Positions 10,806-20,505 are shown, counted from the stretch's first letter. The stretch is 32,500 nt of DNA from Cristatella mucedo (GCA_009760855.2 WPIO01000056.1:1760001-1792500), one strand, 5' to 3'. Translations and numbers: made by a program. Notes: generated by a model from the sequence alone, not told the origin.

Positions 10806-13800
10806 CTACGGCGAGGCGAGGCTAAGCGAGCGGCCGCCGGCGATCGGCCTGTATCGCAGCTGAACGTCGCGCTTGGGCGGTAAGATCTCGTGGCCGTGGT
10901 ACTGCACGTCCAGCTCGGCCCGCTCGCCGTCGAGCAGCTCCATCTCGTAGCGCTCGAGCATGGTGAGAACGAACCACTTGGTCTGCAGCAGCGCGATCTT
11001 CCGGCCCGGGCAGATAGAGCCGAACGGCAGCAGCGGGTTCTTCAGCTCCTTGCCGCCCTTGTAGAACTTGCGGTCGACGAAGCGATCGTACTTGAATGCC
11101 TGCGAACGCGCGGGAGCGGAGGGTGGTCGCACTTGAACGCCTGCGCACGCGCGCCGCGGCCGCCGGAGCCGCTGAGCGACGGCTCACGAACGAAGGGCGG
11201 CGAATGGCGGAGGAGCTAGAGAGAGGAGCGGCGGGATGGATGGGAGAAGAGGGATGTGAGACGGACGAGAGGAGAGGGTTTGGGTCGAGGACAGAAAGGG
11301 GGCGAGGAGAGAAGAGGAGAAAAGAGAGATGAGGCAGAGAGAGAGGAGGAGGAGGAGGAGGAGGATTCAGGGAAGAGCAAGAGCGGTACGCAGGCCAAGC
11401 GGAGCCGGAGGCGGTGCAAGCGGCTCCGTCCGATCGCGCAAAGCAGCGGTAGCTCTGGCTGGCGCTGGACGCTCGGCCGCTCACCATGGGGTTCTCGAAT
11501 ATCTCCGGGTCCTTGTGTATGGCCGGCGGGTACAGGCACACCCTGTCGCCTTCGCGAATGACGAACGTCTGACCGGTCGAGGCGACCGTGAACTTCGTGT
11601 CCTTGCGGTTCTGGCGCACCATGAACACGCCGCTGGCCAGCCGGAAGCTCTCGCTGATGATGCTGTCTGCAACGCGTCGGTGCGGCTTTATTGGCCGCGC
11701 TCAGGGGACTAGCGCGGGGGGGGGGGGCGAACGCAGTCGTCGCGAGCCCGATGGTGGGCGCGGCCCGACAAGGGATGCTTGGGCGGGCGGCGGCGGCGGC
11801 TCTGGCCGACAGGATTTAACGACGACAGCGGCCGCGGCCGCACCGGCGGCGCCATCTTACCGAGGACTTTGAGCTCATCGACTTCCTGCCAGGTAAGCTT
11901 GATCGTTCGCCTAACGGCGGCGGCGGCCGCCGCCTCGTCGGGGGCGGCGGCGGCTGCCGCCGCCTCTTTCCTCAGGTAGAGCGCTTCGGCCTCGGCCTTG
12001 ACGGCGGCAATCGCCGCGCGGTCGACGAGCAGGTTATGCAAGCACCAGAACGAGATCTTGAACGTGTTGGCGTTGATGTGCAGGTAGACGACGTTGTGCG
12101 CCCGCACGTCTCGCTCGCTCGCGCTATAGCTGAGCATGTACTCGACGGCGGCGCGAAGGTAGTCGGACGTGTCGGGCGACCGCACCAGCGCCTCGCTGCT
12201 GGGCTGCACGAGCAGCCGGCTGACGGCGCGGCAGGCGGCGGGGAACAGGAAGTGCGGCAGCCCAATCCACAGGTAGTTGAAGTACTTGTGGAACGTGCTC
12301 ATGCTGCTCCAGAAGGTCGCGTAGTTGAACTCGTCCGACTCCTTGTCGCGCCCGAACACGGTGTTGAACACGGCCCGGAACATGGTCTTGGTCGTCAGCG
12401 ACTTGAGGCCGTCGCCGAACCAGTCGTTATCGCCGCCGGACGACGACGACGACGCCGACGCCAGCTGGTCGAGCGCTTGCTTGAGGTTCTCGCTGAAGCT
12501 GGCCAGACTGCGTCCGACGGCCGAGCCCTTGGTCGTCTTGCCGAGGAACTTGCGCATCCTCGGATAGTCGGGCACCTGGAAGCCGAATATCTGGCCGTTG
12601 ACGTGCGCCTGGATCGGCTCGAAGTCGAAGTTCTTCTCGTGACTGCAACGCGCAAGCGCGGACGGAACTGCAACTGAGCGCTCGGACGCCGGCGGCGGCT
12701 GCCGCGGCGGCGGCGGCGAGCTCTATCCGCCAGCGCGGCGAAAGTGATTTCCGCTCTCGGGCTCTCCGGACGCTACGCGGCGCCCGCGTCGACGCGACAC
12801 CGCGGGGTCGCACTCGCGCTGCTGCGCGGCGGCGGCGACCGCGTGCGAGAACGTCTGGCTCGGGAGCGCTCGACGCGGCGGGCACTCGCGCGCGCGGAGG
12901 CGGCACGGACATCTTGAACGAATTTTGCAAAGACTCGGCAGACAATCGGAAGCACTTGAAAACTTTCCGGCTAATTGCATTTTTTCGCCGCACAGCGTCG
13001 CGTGCAGGCCACGCACCTGCTATTTCTGACGAGCGCCCGTGCGCGCCGAAGCGCGACGCGGCGACGCTCAGCGCGCGAGCCGGCAGCCGCGAGCGATAGA
13101 CGCGGCGGCGGCAGCGGCAGGAACCGCTGCACGGCTCGAACGGCCCCCAGGTGCCTGCGCGCACGTCCGCGGATGGGCGCGCCCATGCGTAGCGCCTGCA
13201 GGGCCCGGGATCTCCCGCGCCGCTGAAGCCACCGCCGCCGCAGCTGCTCGCGCGACTGACCAAAAGTTGTCGAAGCTGTGCGGGTCGGCGACTACGGTCA
13301 TCCAGTAGTGGAGCAGGCGCATGGTGAACACATCTCCGTGCTCGGCCGTGCACGTCCTCAGGTACGTGACGGCGTCCTCGTTGAACTCCTTGCCGCTACC
13401 CAGCAGTAGGTGTCCGGACACCAGCGGCGGCTCGCCAGCTCGCCTGAAGCGAGACGGCGCTACGCTTCGCTAGGCACGAACGGCCGGCCGCCTGCGCGAC
13501 CGCCCGCGCGGCGGCGGTTGCGCCTGCGCCGAGCCCTCGTCCCAACGCGCTTGCAGCCGCAGAACGCGGCTACAAACGTCGGCAGCTCAAGGACGCTCAA
13601 GGAGCGCTCGCTCGGCGGCGGCAGCTCAAGGAGCTCAACGGCAGCTCAAGCTCGCTCGCTCGCAGCAGCTCACGAGAAAAAGGCCGTCGCCTAGCGCGGC
13701 GCCGCGCGTCCGCCGCCGCCCTACCGAGTCCTCCGCAGCTTGCTGTAGGCGTAGGCGAGTGCACAGGCGGCGGCTGCCAGCAGCAGGGCGACAGTTACCA

Positions 13801-13807
13801 GCACCAT
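10806..13807 (-). CDS. Cytochrome P450, CYP7 clan (CYP7/CYP8-like), five coding exons, 507 aa
   Basis: Exons 13807-13725, 13443-13261, 12642-11861, 11666-11485 and 11099-10806 join in phase across four GT-AG introns, stopping at TAG. The ATG sits three bases after a TTGCAG acceptor, in good context (GAAATGG). Residues 2-21 form an N-terminal membrane anchor, followed by a basic stretch and RRAGEPPL (28-35), as in prostacyclin synthase and cholesterol 7-alpha-hydroxylase. Other marks: I-helix NANTFKISFW (279-288), lacking the usual acid-Thr pair as in this clan; K-helix ESFR (355-358, ExxR); FKYDRF (412-417); haem loop with Cys440 as thiolate ligand. The clan hydroxylates sterols/oxysterols or isomerises prostaglandin H2 in the ER; the substrate here is unknown. 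Oddities: the loop F436-C440 has three intervening residues, not six; two alanine runs (316-322, 326-331) and a serine run (153-157) are lineage-specific. Length is normal for a P450. Confidence 0.9.
11100..11484 (-). other. P450 intron 4, with a duplicated acceptor region
   Basis: The donor is GTGAGC directly after the ATG codon of exon 4; the used acceptor is TTCGCAG|GCATTCAAG. A near copy of that acceptor and exon start (GCAG|GCGTTCAAGT) lies 41 bases upstream at 11140. A purine-rich GGA repeat sits at 11335-11368. Confidence 0.7.
11667..11860 (-). other. P450 intron 3, with a poly-G/poly-C run
   Basis: Donor GTAAGA after the first base of the Asp350 codon, acceptor GTTGCAG. A run of about 11 G on the plus strand lies at 11718-11728. 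Phase 1. Confidence 0.8.
12643..13260 (-). other. P450 intron 2
   Basis: Donor GTCAGT (a less common but usable donor) after TTTTG, acceptor GTTGCAG. Phase 2; the split codon becomes Cys89. GTCAGT is required because the next exon needs one base to complete its codon. The intron is GC-rich and holds no recognisable gene. Confidence 0.75.
13444..13724 (-). other. P450 intron 1, with AGCTCAAGG repeats
   Basis: Donor GTAGGG after the membrane-anchor exon, acceptor GCTTCAG. Phase 2; the split codon is Arg28. Several degenerate copies of GCAGCTCAAGG lie at 13579-13650. Confidence 0.75.
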
Positions 13808-13810
13808 TTC

Positions 13811-15767
13811 CTGCAATCGGACGCGAGCTCCAAACTGAAACCTCGAAGCGTCGCTGCAGGCCTGCCACCAGACCGCCCGCCCGCCGCCGCTCAGCTTGCG
13901 GCGCAAAATCGGGCAGATGCTCGCTCGCTGCTCTCAGCCTCCGGCGGGCGGCGCCCAGTGGCGAGCTCGGCGGCGGCTGAGGAGCGACGGTGCGTCGCCC
14001 GGCGGTCGGCGCAGAGCGCGCGGAGCAGCCGGCGGCGGAGCGGCCGAATGCTGCGCCGTTATATGAATGGAGCTGCGCCTTTGTCCGGCAGCTCGGGCGG
14101 AGGCCATGGGCGGAGGGACGAAAGAACGAGCGAACGACGGACGGCACTCCCCTTAGAATGGGCATTTGCGCGGCGCGCCGAAAGCCGCGTCTTTATTCGC
14201 CCGCGACCATTGACAGCTGCGGCAATTGGCCGCAGAGCGTTTGTTGTCGATGTCGGACGTCGAATACCTCGCGCCAAATGCACCGTGAAATGCATTCGCA
14301 GCAACATGCCTTGGCCTTGGCCTTGGCGCCGACGGAAGTGTGTTGCAACAGGCGGCGGCGGCCGAGGACGGGAAAGTAACGCAAGACGGCGGCGGCGGCG
14401 GCGGGACAGTGGACTTTGGGAAGGCCGCCGACTGAGTCACCGCGACTTGCAGCCGCAGGCAGAGCAGCCGCCGCCGCTTCGTTGCCGGCGGCGGCGGGCG
14501 CGAAGACGAACAGCGAAGACTCGGGCGGCGAGCAGCGACAGCTGGCGGCGAGCGGCGCCGCCGGCGGCGGCGGCGCTTTCGTTGGCTCATTCGACCTCTG
14601 TTTATGGACAACACGCTCTTCCGCTGTAAAAGCTGGCACTAGCATGTAGTCGCGTCGCTCCGCGGCTCCGGCTTCAGCTCGCATTGCGACGCGGCCATTT
14701 CTTGGCTAAAACGCGCGCCATTTCCGCGGCGCAGCGGTAGGCAGGCCGCCTGAAGCGGGTCTCTGCTCGCTCGCTCGCATCTCTCCTGCGCCGGCGGCGA
14801 CGGCGCGTGCTCGAAGGCGACGCGCGGCGGCGGCGGGCTGCCGTGCGGCGAGACACTCGCGCACTCGATGGACGGAGGACGGACCGGCGCGGGAACCTCG
14901 CGGGCCTCGACTTTCGTGCGCCGGCGACTAAAGAAGAGAAGACTCGGCGGGTCGCGACCGTCGCCCGAGCGCGCGATGCCGCCGCCGCCGTGCGCGCGGC
15001 GGCGGCGGGCGAATTCCCGGCATGCCGAGCCTCCGCTTTGCATCGAGCATTAAAAGGTCCCGCCGAGGTGAATGCGCTCGCTGGGCCGCGCTAATTTCTG
15101 AGGCGACACCAAACAGTCTCCGACTGCTGGCCGCGGGCGCGGCACGTAGTCAGGCCACGCCGATTCCGCCCCGCTCCGGTCTCCCGCCGCCTGCGCAGCC
15201 GAAGGAGCAGCACCGAACGGGGCTCCAGCTCTCATCGCGCGCCGACGGCGCGGAGGGATCGCGGCGACCGTGCGCAGCGGCGCGCCGAGAGCCGTCCGCT
15301 GGCGGCGGCGGCGGCTCGCCGCGCCGCTCGCGAGCGTACTCTCGCAGCGCCGGGCCGGCTGGCCGGCCCGATTGCCTGATAGTCGGAGCGGCGAGCAAGC
15401 GCGGCACGCGTCGTCGATCGCCGCCGCCGTCGCTCCACGGAGGACAACTCGGCGCCGAGCGCCGCGCTGCTCGCTCGGCGCCGCCGCCGGGGCGTCGGCT
15501 CGCGCTCCTCCGCGCTCACCCTGTCTCGCAGCGCAGCGGGCCTGCTGCGCGCCGACCGTCTTCGCACGCCGGAGGGGCAGAAGCGCGTCGAGGCGGTGCG
15601 CGCAAGCTTTGCGCGACGCTTGCGCTTGCGTTCGCGCTCCGGCTGGCTAGTGTTGGCGCTAGCGGACGAGAGAGAGAGCCCCGCGCGCGTGCCAACAACG
15701 CGCCGCGGCGGCGGCAACTAGCTGCGGCGACGCCGCGCGCGCCGCGGCGCTGGCGGAGCGCGCTTAC
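13811..15767. other. GC-rich DNA, probably the first (5'UTR) intron of the P450 gene
   Basis: A consensus acceptor (GATTGCAG, ending at 13811) implies that the ATG exon is not the first exon. The stretch between it and the GTAAGC donor at 15767 contains no recognisable coding exon. An alternative TATA-like element for the same strand (CATATAAC, about 14069-14062) could instead start the transcript roughly 220 bases upstream of the ATG. Confidence 0.4.
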
Positions 15768-15888
15768 CGCGAAGGATGGCGACGCCGCTGCACGTCCTTA
15801 CACTCGCTCTGCGGCCGCGACTGCTGGCGCGGTGCACCGCGTCGTGCTCTTATAAGCCAGCCGCCCGGGGTCGCGGCCGCCAGCCAAT
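15768..15888 (-). promoter_or_regulatory. Candidate P450 promoter and non-coding first exon
   Basis: On the minus strand an inverted CCAAT box (ATTGG, 15888-15884) precedes CTTATAAG (TATA, about 15857-15850). A start about 30 bases further, near 15825 (CCAGCAGT), gives a leader of about 58 bases without ATG, ending GCG|GTAAGC at 15768. Splicing to the acceptor at 13811 would remove about 2 kb. CTTATAAG is itself palindromic, so direction rests on the CCAAT box and the donor. Confidence 0.38.
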
Positions 15889-16182
15889 GAGAGGAAACGC
15901 GCTGCGACGGCGCGCAGCAGTTAGGTGCGGCGGTGTGGAGCGCCCGCCCGGAGGCGTGATGCAGAGACGGAGGAAACGCGCTGCGTCGCCCGCGGCGGTC
16001 GGTGCGAGCCGCAAAGGACGCGGCGGATGGTGGGTAGTAGGGGCCGCCGCGTTCGCAGAGTTAGAATGCGGCGGCGGCGGCGACGACGCTTTCTCCCAGC
16101 GAGCTACTGCGGAGCGTCGAACGGCGGCGGCGGCGAAGGAGGAATGAACGCTGGTGAGACCTCGCGAGGCGGCGCCGCCGCC
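15889..16182. other. GC-rich spacer upstream of the candidate promoter; no gene seen
   Basis: CpG-rich DNA with GGC and GCC triplet runs (16068-16085, 16171-16188). The second run contains the left breakpoint of the 432-bp duplication. Confidence 0.4.
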
Positions 16183-16614
16183 GCCGCCTCCATCCTCCGC
16201 CGTCTGCTGCTCGGCGACGGCGCACGCGCATCAGCGGCGAGCGAGCGAGCGCGCGAGCGCCCGCGCCTCGTCGACGGCGTGGCGCGCGAGACGCGACCGC
16301 CGCTGCGAACGCGCCGTCCGCCCTGCGTTGCAGGGAGCCGGCGTCCGCCGCCGGACGGCGCTCGTTACGCAACTTTCAAGTTCCTGGCGCGAACTCGTCA
16401 AGCTTCGCTCGCTCCCACTTCTGCAGCGTCGGCCGCCGCCGCCATTGCTGATTCTCTTCGCTTACACCTCGCCACGCTCCCAGAGCCGCGAAATGCAGCT
16501 CGGCAGCAGCGAACTTACTTCGACGCACTATGATCCGCTGCGAATTTGCTAAGCGAAGCTTAAGTAACGAGTGTTTATTGCACACGCCCGTAATTGAGAT
16601 GTATTTATCAATTG
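16183..16614. repeat. 432-bp duplicated segment, copy 1
   Basis: It is colinear without gaps with 18441-18872 (constant offset 2258). I see three substitutions: one near the left end (CTCCGC versus CTCTGC) and two near the AAGCTT site (TATGATCC/TACGATCC and GCGAATTTG/GCGAGTTTG). It starts in a GCC run and ends at ATCAATTG. No protein motif is recognised in either strand. Confidence 0.95.
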
Positions 16615-16909
16615 TCGCGACATTCCGCTTACTCGCACTCAAAAGTTTGCTAGAAAGACCTGCCCGATAGCCAGCCAGCTCCGAAGCCGCTGCAACGCAA
16701 AAGCAAAGGTCAGGGCTGATTGGCGCAGCAGCGCGGCGGCAGCGCTTCCGCAAGGACGGGAGACACCGGGGGGGGGGGTACCGTACCTAAGGGCGCTATC
16801 CACTTTCGCTGCAAAGTACTTTCCAGTACATTCTCTCGAGGACGCGCGGGCGGCCATTGCGGTGAATTTCGTTCGACGCGCTCCGAACGAAGCGCAGCGT
16901 AAAATGCAA
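16615..16909. other. Mixed spacer with a poly-G run; no gene seen
   Basis: A run of about 10 G lies at 16769-16778, followed by GGTACCGTACC. No gene or named repeat recognised. Confidence 0.4.
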
Positions 16910-16990
16910 ATCGTTATTCAAGCCAGGTAAAGTAAAGGTCAAGGCTAATTTAACAGCCTCATTTATATAGCGGGCACAAAAGCCGCTGCC
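16910..16990 (-). mobile_element. SINE fragment, body and tail remnant
   Basis: AAGGTCAAGGCTAATTTAACAG is the counterpart, on the opposite strand, of the body at 3129-3170, followed by a CATTTATATAGCG tail resembling the CATTTGTATAGCGCC tails elsewhere in the window. Short and decayed. Confidence 0.45.
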
Positions 16991-17137
16991 GCAGAAGCTC
17001 TCCGCTGCGCTCGCGCCGGGCAATAAAGAATCTCCGGCTACACGACGCCGTAGCCGCGGTCGTGCTGTGCGAGCGAGCACTTTTCAGCGTTCTGTAGTCT
17101 TTGCGGTAAATTTTTCTCGTAGCGAGGCCGTGCCTCG

Positions 17138-17202
17138 GCTGCTCGCTCCCAGCGCTCGCGCGGCCTCGAGGCGCGGACGCGCGAGCGCTGGGAGCGAGCA
17201 GC
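17138..17202. repeat. Perfect hairpin, 24-bp arms, 17-nt spacer
   Basis: The left arm (17138-17161) begins GCTGCTCGCTCCCAGCGC; the right arm (17179-17202) is its exact reverse complement. The arms are of ordinary complexity, so the match is not due to a simple repeat. Confidence 0.92.
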
Positions 17203-17589
17203 GTGCGGCGGCGGCCGCCGCCACCGCCAGGCGACCGTGCGGCGTCTCGAAGCAGCGGCCGCGCGGTCGCCGGACGAAGCACTACCGGCTCTGCCTGCAC
17301 GCAGCGCAGCCGCCGCGCGGCACGTATCGCCGGCGGTCCGACCAGCCGCTTCGCCGGCCTCCCGGCTGCAATTTGATATCGCGGATGCGAGCGGATGCGT
17401 CCGGACGTTCGTGAGCCGGCGCGAAAGCATGGCTGTGGTGTGATGCAGTCTCTCCCTCGGAGCGTCGGCCGAAGAATGACTTGACCTGGGCCATTTTTAG
17501 CGAATAGCCGCCGCCCACGCCTACCCGCCGTCCAATATCCAGTCCGGCAGCAGCCGGCGGCGGCGGCGGCGGCAGACGCGGAAGAGGGA

Positions 17590-17597
17590 GAGAGAGA

Positions 17598-17663
<66 letters not shown>
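17590..17663. repeat. (GA)n microsatellite
   Basis: GGAAGAGGGAGAGAGAGAAG leads into a pure GA run ending near 17663. It is followed by a pyrimidine-rich stretch on the same strand (17740-17820), so the purine strand switches. Confidence 0.93.
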
Positions 17664-17666
<3 letters not shown>

Positions 17667-17817
17667 AGGTGCTGTCGCACCACTCCACGCTATCTGCTTA
17701 CCGGCAACGTCACGAGCTTTCTCTTTTAATTAGACCGCAATAACTCTATTCTCTCTGTCTCTTTCTTTTTCCTCCTCTCTCTCCCTATCTCTCGGCCTCT
17801 TTCTCTAGTTCTCGGTC

Positions 17818-17936
17818 TCTGTCTGTCCGCCTCTGTCCGCCTCTGTCCGTCTCTGTTCGCCTCTGTCCGTCTCTGTCCGCCTCTGTCCGTCTCTGTCCGC
17901 CTCTGTCCGTCTCTGTCCGTCTCCGTCCGTCTGTCA
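17818..17936. repeat. Minisatellite, about 11 units of 10 bp (CTCTGTCCGY)
   Basis: Units alternate mainly between CTCTGTCCGC and CTCTGTCCGT with rare changes (CTCTGTTCGC, CTCCGTCCGT). The alternation suggests a 20-bp higher-order unit. Confidence 0.9.
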
Positions 17937-17939
17937 GCG

Positions 17940-18440
17940 CCTCTCACTTTGCGATGAAATGATACGCTCTGGATTTCTCTGCTGAATTTTAAGTTCCTTT
18001 GCGGTGGGCGGAGCGATTTTTGCAAAAAAAAAACGTTGATTTAGCTTCGACTCACGTGCCGAGACCGCGTGGCGAGACCGCGTGCCGAGTGCACCGCCGG
18101 TAATTCAGCGTCTACCGATGCGGCGAGTGGGGTCGCGGGTAGTAACGATCAATCTACGTAATTTTGAATGCTAGTCCGTCCGTCCGTAAACATGAGACGC
18201 TAGCGTCACCCTTACGTTAACCTTACGTTAACCCTTTGCGATAACTGCAGTAGCGCTACGGCAAACGACACAGCAACGAGCAACGAGTGTCGTTTCAAAA
18301 AGCAGGAAAAAAAATTTACTAAATTGCATTAGGCTGCACGATGCACTCTTATAGTTGAAATTTAACATTGAATCTTGCACTGGATTGTGGAATAGCGACG
18401 AGCCGGCTGATCTCCGTGACCTTGGTCAGCGGTCGGCGTC
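17940..18440. other. Mixed-composition spacer; no gene seen
   Basis: It contains a short A run (18026-18035) and a two-copy CCTTACGTTAA repeat near 18209-18233. A CTCCGTGACCTTGGTCAG word at 18412-18429 may be a SINE remnant. Confidence 0.4.
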
Positions 18441-18872
18441 GCCGCCTCCATCCTCTGCCGTCTGCTGCTCGGCGACGGCGCACGCGCATCAGCGGCGAGC
18501 GAGCGAGCGCGCGAGCGCCCGCGCCTCGTCGACGGCGTGGCGCGCGAGACGCGACCGCCGCTGCGAACGCGCCGTCCGCCCTGCGTTGCAGGGAGCCGGC
18601 GTCCGCCGCCGGACGGCGCTCGTTACGCAACTTTCAAGTTCCTGGCGCGAACTCGTCAAGCTTCGCTCGCTCCCACTTCTGCAGCGTCGGCCGCCGCCGC
18701 CATTGCTGATTCTCTTCGCTTACACCTCGCCACGCTCCCAGAGCCGCGAAATGCAGCTCGGCAGCAGCGAACTTACTTCGACGCACTACGATCCGCTGCG
18801 AGTTTGCTAAGCGAAGCTTAAGTAACGAGTGTTTATTGCACACGCCCGTAATTGAGATGTATTTATCAATTG
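18441..18872. repeat. 432-bp duplicated segment, copy 2
   Basis: Second copy of 16183-16614, same orientation, no indels, three substitutions. Its right edge is only 28 bp from the 10-bp minisatellite, whereas copy 1 is followed by unrelated sequence. Confidence 0.95.
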
Positions 18873-18900
18873 ACACGACGGTACAGCAACGGGCAGCAGC

Positions 18901-19188
18901 GTGGAGCAGCGTGGAGCAGCGTGGAGCAGCGTGGAGCAGCGTGGAGCAGCGTGGAGCAGCGTGGAGCAGCGTGGAGCAGCGTGGAGCAGCGTGGAGCAGC
19001 GTGGAGCAGCGTGGAGCAGCGTGGAGCAGCGTGGAGCAGCGTGGAGCAGCGTGGAGCAGCGTGGAGCAGCGTGGAGCAGCGTGGAGCAGCGTGGAGCAGC
19101 GTGGAGCAGCGTGGAGCAGCGTGGAGCAGCGTGGAGCAGCGTGGAGCAGCGTGGAGCAGCGTGGAGCGTGGAGCTGCGTGGAGCGTCG
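18901..19188. repeat. Minisatellite (GTGGAGCAGC)n, 26 perfect units plus degenerate end
   Basis: Twenty-six identical 10-bp units fill 18901-19160, preceded by a partial unit (GGGCAGCAGC) and followed by degenerate units (GTGGAGCGTGGAGCTGC). Because 10 bp is not a multiple of three, every plus frame cycles through the same 10-residue peptide and stays open; these frames are not genes. No unique spacers exist, so it is not a CRISPR array. Confidence 0.97.
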
Positions 19189-19424
19189 TTTCATGATGCC
19201 TATTGGGTCAGTCGTCAGGCGACGGTCCGCCCGCCGGTCGTCGCGGCTGCTGCTCAGCCTTGGCGCTGCTGTACGCGCTCCTAGGCGCTCCTACGGTCTT
19301 TAATTTTCAAATTTAAATAATAAGAATTAGGAATAATATTCACCATTCCTTAGCGTGTGCCCGCGAGAAATCGCGAGTGCAAGACGTTTAGTTTGAAAAT
19401 TTCATAATTATTTCATGATTATTA
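19189..19424. other. Transition from GC-rich to AT-rich DNA; no gene seen
   Basis: The sequence after the minisatellite quickly becomes AT-rich (19301-19450). Confidence 0.4.
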
Positions 19425-19495
19425 ATTTTTATTATTATCATGATGAAAGTTATGTGTGGCACCCTAAGCTAATCTCTTACCTTTGTAGACACTTT
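19425..19495 (-). mobile_element. LINE/SINE 3' tail remnant
   Basis: ATTATTATC, then GTGGCACCCTAAGCTAATCT, resembles the reverse complement of the LINE tail (ATT repeat, then AAAGCGCCCTCAGAGAACTT-like sequence). The frame at 19464-19775 on the minus strand overlaps this tail and is therefore unlikely to be a host gene. Confidence 0.45.
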
Positions 19496-20505
19496 TATTA
19501 GGCTGGAAAGGAAGCGTATCAATGGATTTGCGATACAAAGGATAATCTCGGAACAAGATACAAGCGAACGTAGGAGGCAAAGCCCACACGATTGGAGCAA
19601 ATGCCGTGAGAACTAGATGGGTTGTAGCTTTTGGTTTCCGGCTGTCCTCGAGGTGAGAGGATGTCGCGTAGACCTTGCTTTTTCTTTTTACCGCTGCGAG
19701 CTCGACCGGACGACCCGAGCAGTCCGCGGTAGACAAGCCGCCATGCTGGCCGCTCCGACTAATAAAGCGATACACGCCGCCGCTTAACGAGCAGCTACTT
19801 GAAGCCTCCAGCTTTTGTGAGACATTCCGTTCGGCACACCCACAGCACCGAAAGTAGTTCCCGGCTCCCGGCCGAGCTCTTCGGAGGGGGACTTTCCTAG
19901 GCGAGGGAGGTCGGCGGCGGCGTCGTCGGCTTGGACACGCCGCAGGACGCGCGGCGACAGCGCCGCTGCGCGGAGGTCTCCCCCACTCCGCTGTGCGGCG
20001 TCCGGTCGGCCGTCAGCTGCAGACGCTGGACCTGTCGCCGCTGCTGAGCAGCTGAGCAGCGAGCGCAGTTTCGGCGTTTTCGCAGTTTCGACCAACCGAC
20101 ACCGTGGCGCGTCACCTCAGCCGGACCGCCACAGTCCGGCGGGAACCGGCCGCCCCGGACGCCCGCTGCCCGTCCGGCTTGCGCGAAAACGCGAGTTAGC
20201 GGAAGCGGAAGCAGGAAGGGGAAAGGATGCCGCCCGCGACTAGAAATCGCGGTTGTGCGTGACCCGCCGGCGGCCGGGCTGGCGGGTCGCCGCTGCCGAC
20301 TAAGCGCGGAAATAGCCCAATTCTCCACAAGCGGCTCTCCGCTCCGACAGCCGATACGACCGAGAGAAGAGGTCGTCGTCGCCGCCACCGTCGGCCTGCC
20401 GAGGAAACCCGGCGCGCCACGCCCGCCCTCGTTTTTCCGCGGCGGCGTAGGACAGATTGCCTCGCGCTCGTCGGGAGGGCGCGCCGGCGGCGGCGCCGCA
20501 GGGAA
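19496..20505. other. Spacer, AT-balanced then GC-rich; no gene recognised
   Basis: The minus-strand frame at 19464-19775 contains a hydrophobic stretch but no known motif. From about 19860 the sequence is CpG-rich up to the palindrome and the candidate promoter. Confidence 0.35.

Noticed and set aside
13054-13260. P450 exon 2 extended through the open frame beyond 13261
   Set aside because: Only the donor GTCAGT at 13260 gives the phase required by exon 3; the extension is alanine-rich and unlike any P450.
18901-19160. CRISPR-like regular array
   Set aside because: The 10-bp units are contiguous, with no unique spacers, in a eukaryotic genome; it is a minisatellite.
18836-19303. Repeat-protein ORFs through the minisatellite on both strands
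   Set aside because: A 10-bp period makes all frames equivalent, and this unit happens to lack stops. There is no start context, splice or domain support.
19464-19775. 103-codon minus-strand frame with a hydrophobic stretch
   Set aside because: Its 3' part overlaps a LINE/SINE tail remnant, no motif is recognised and no splice structure supports it.
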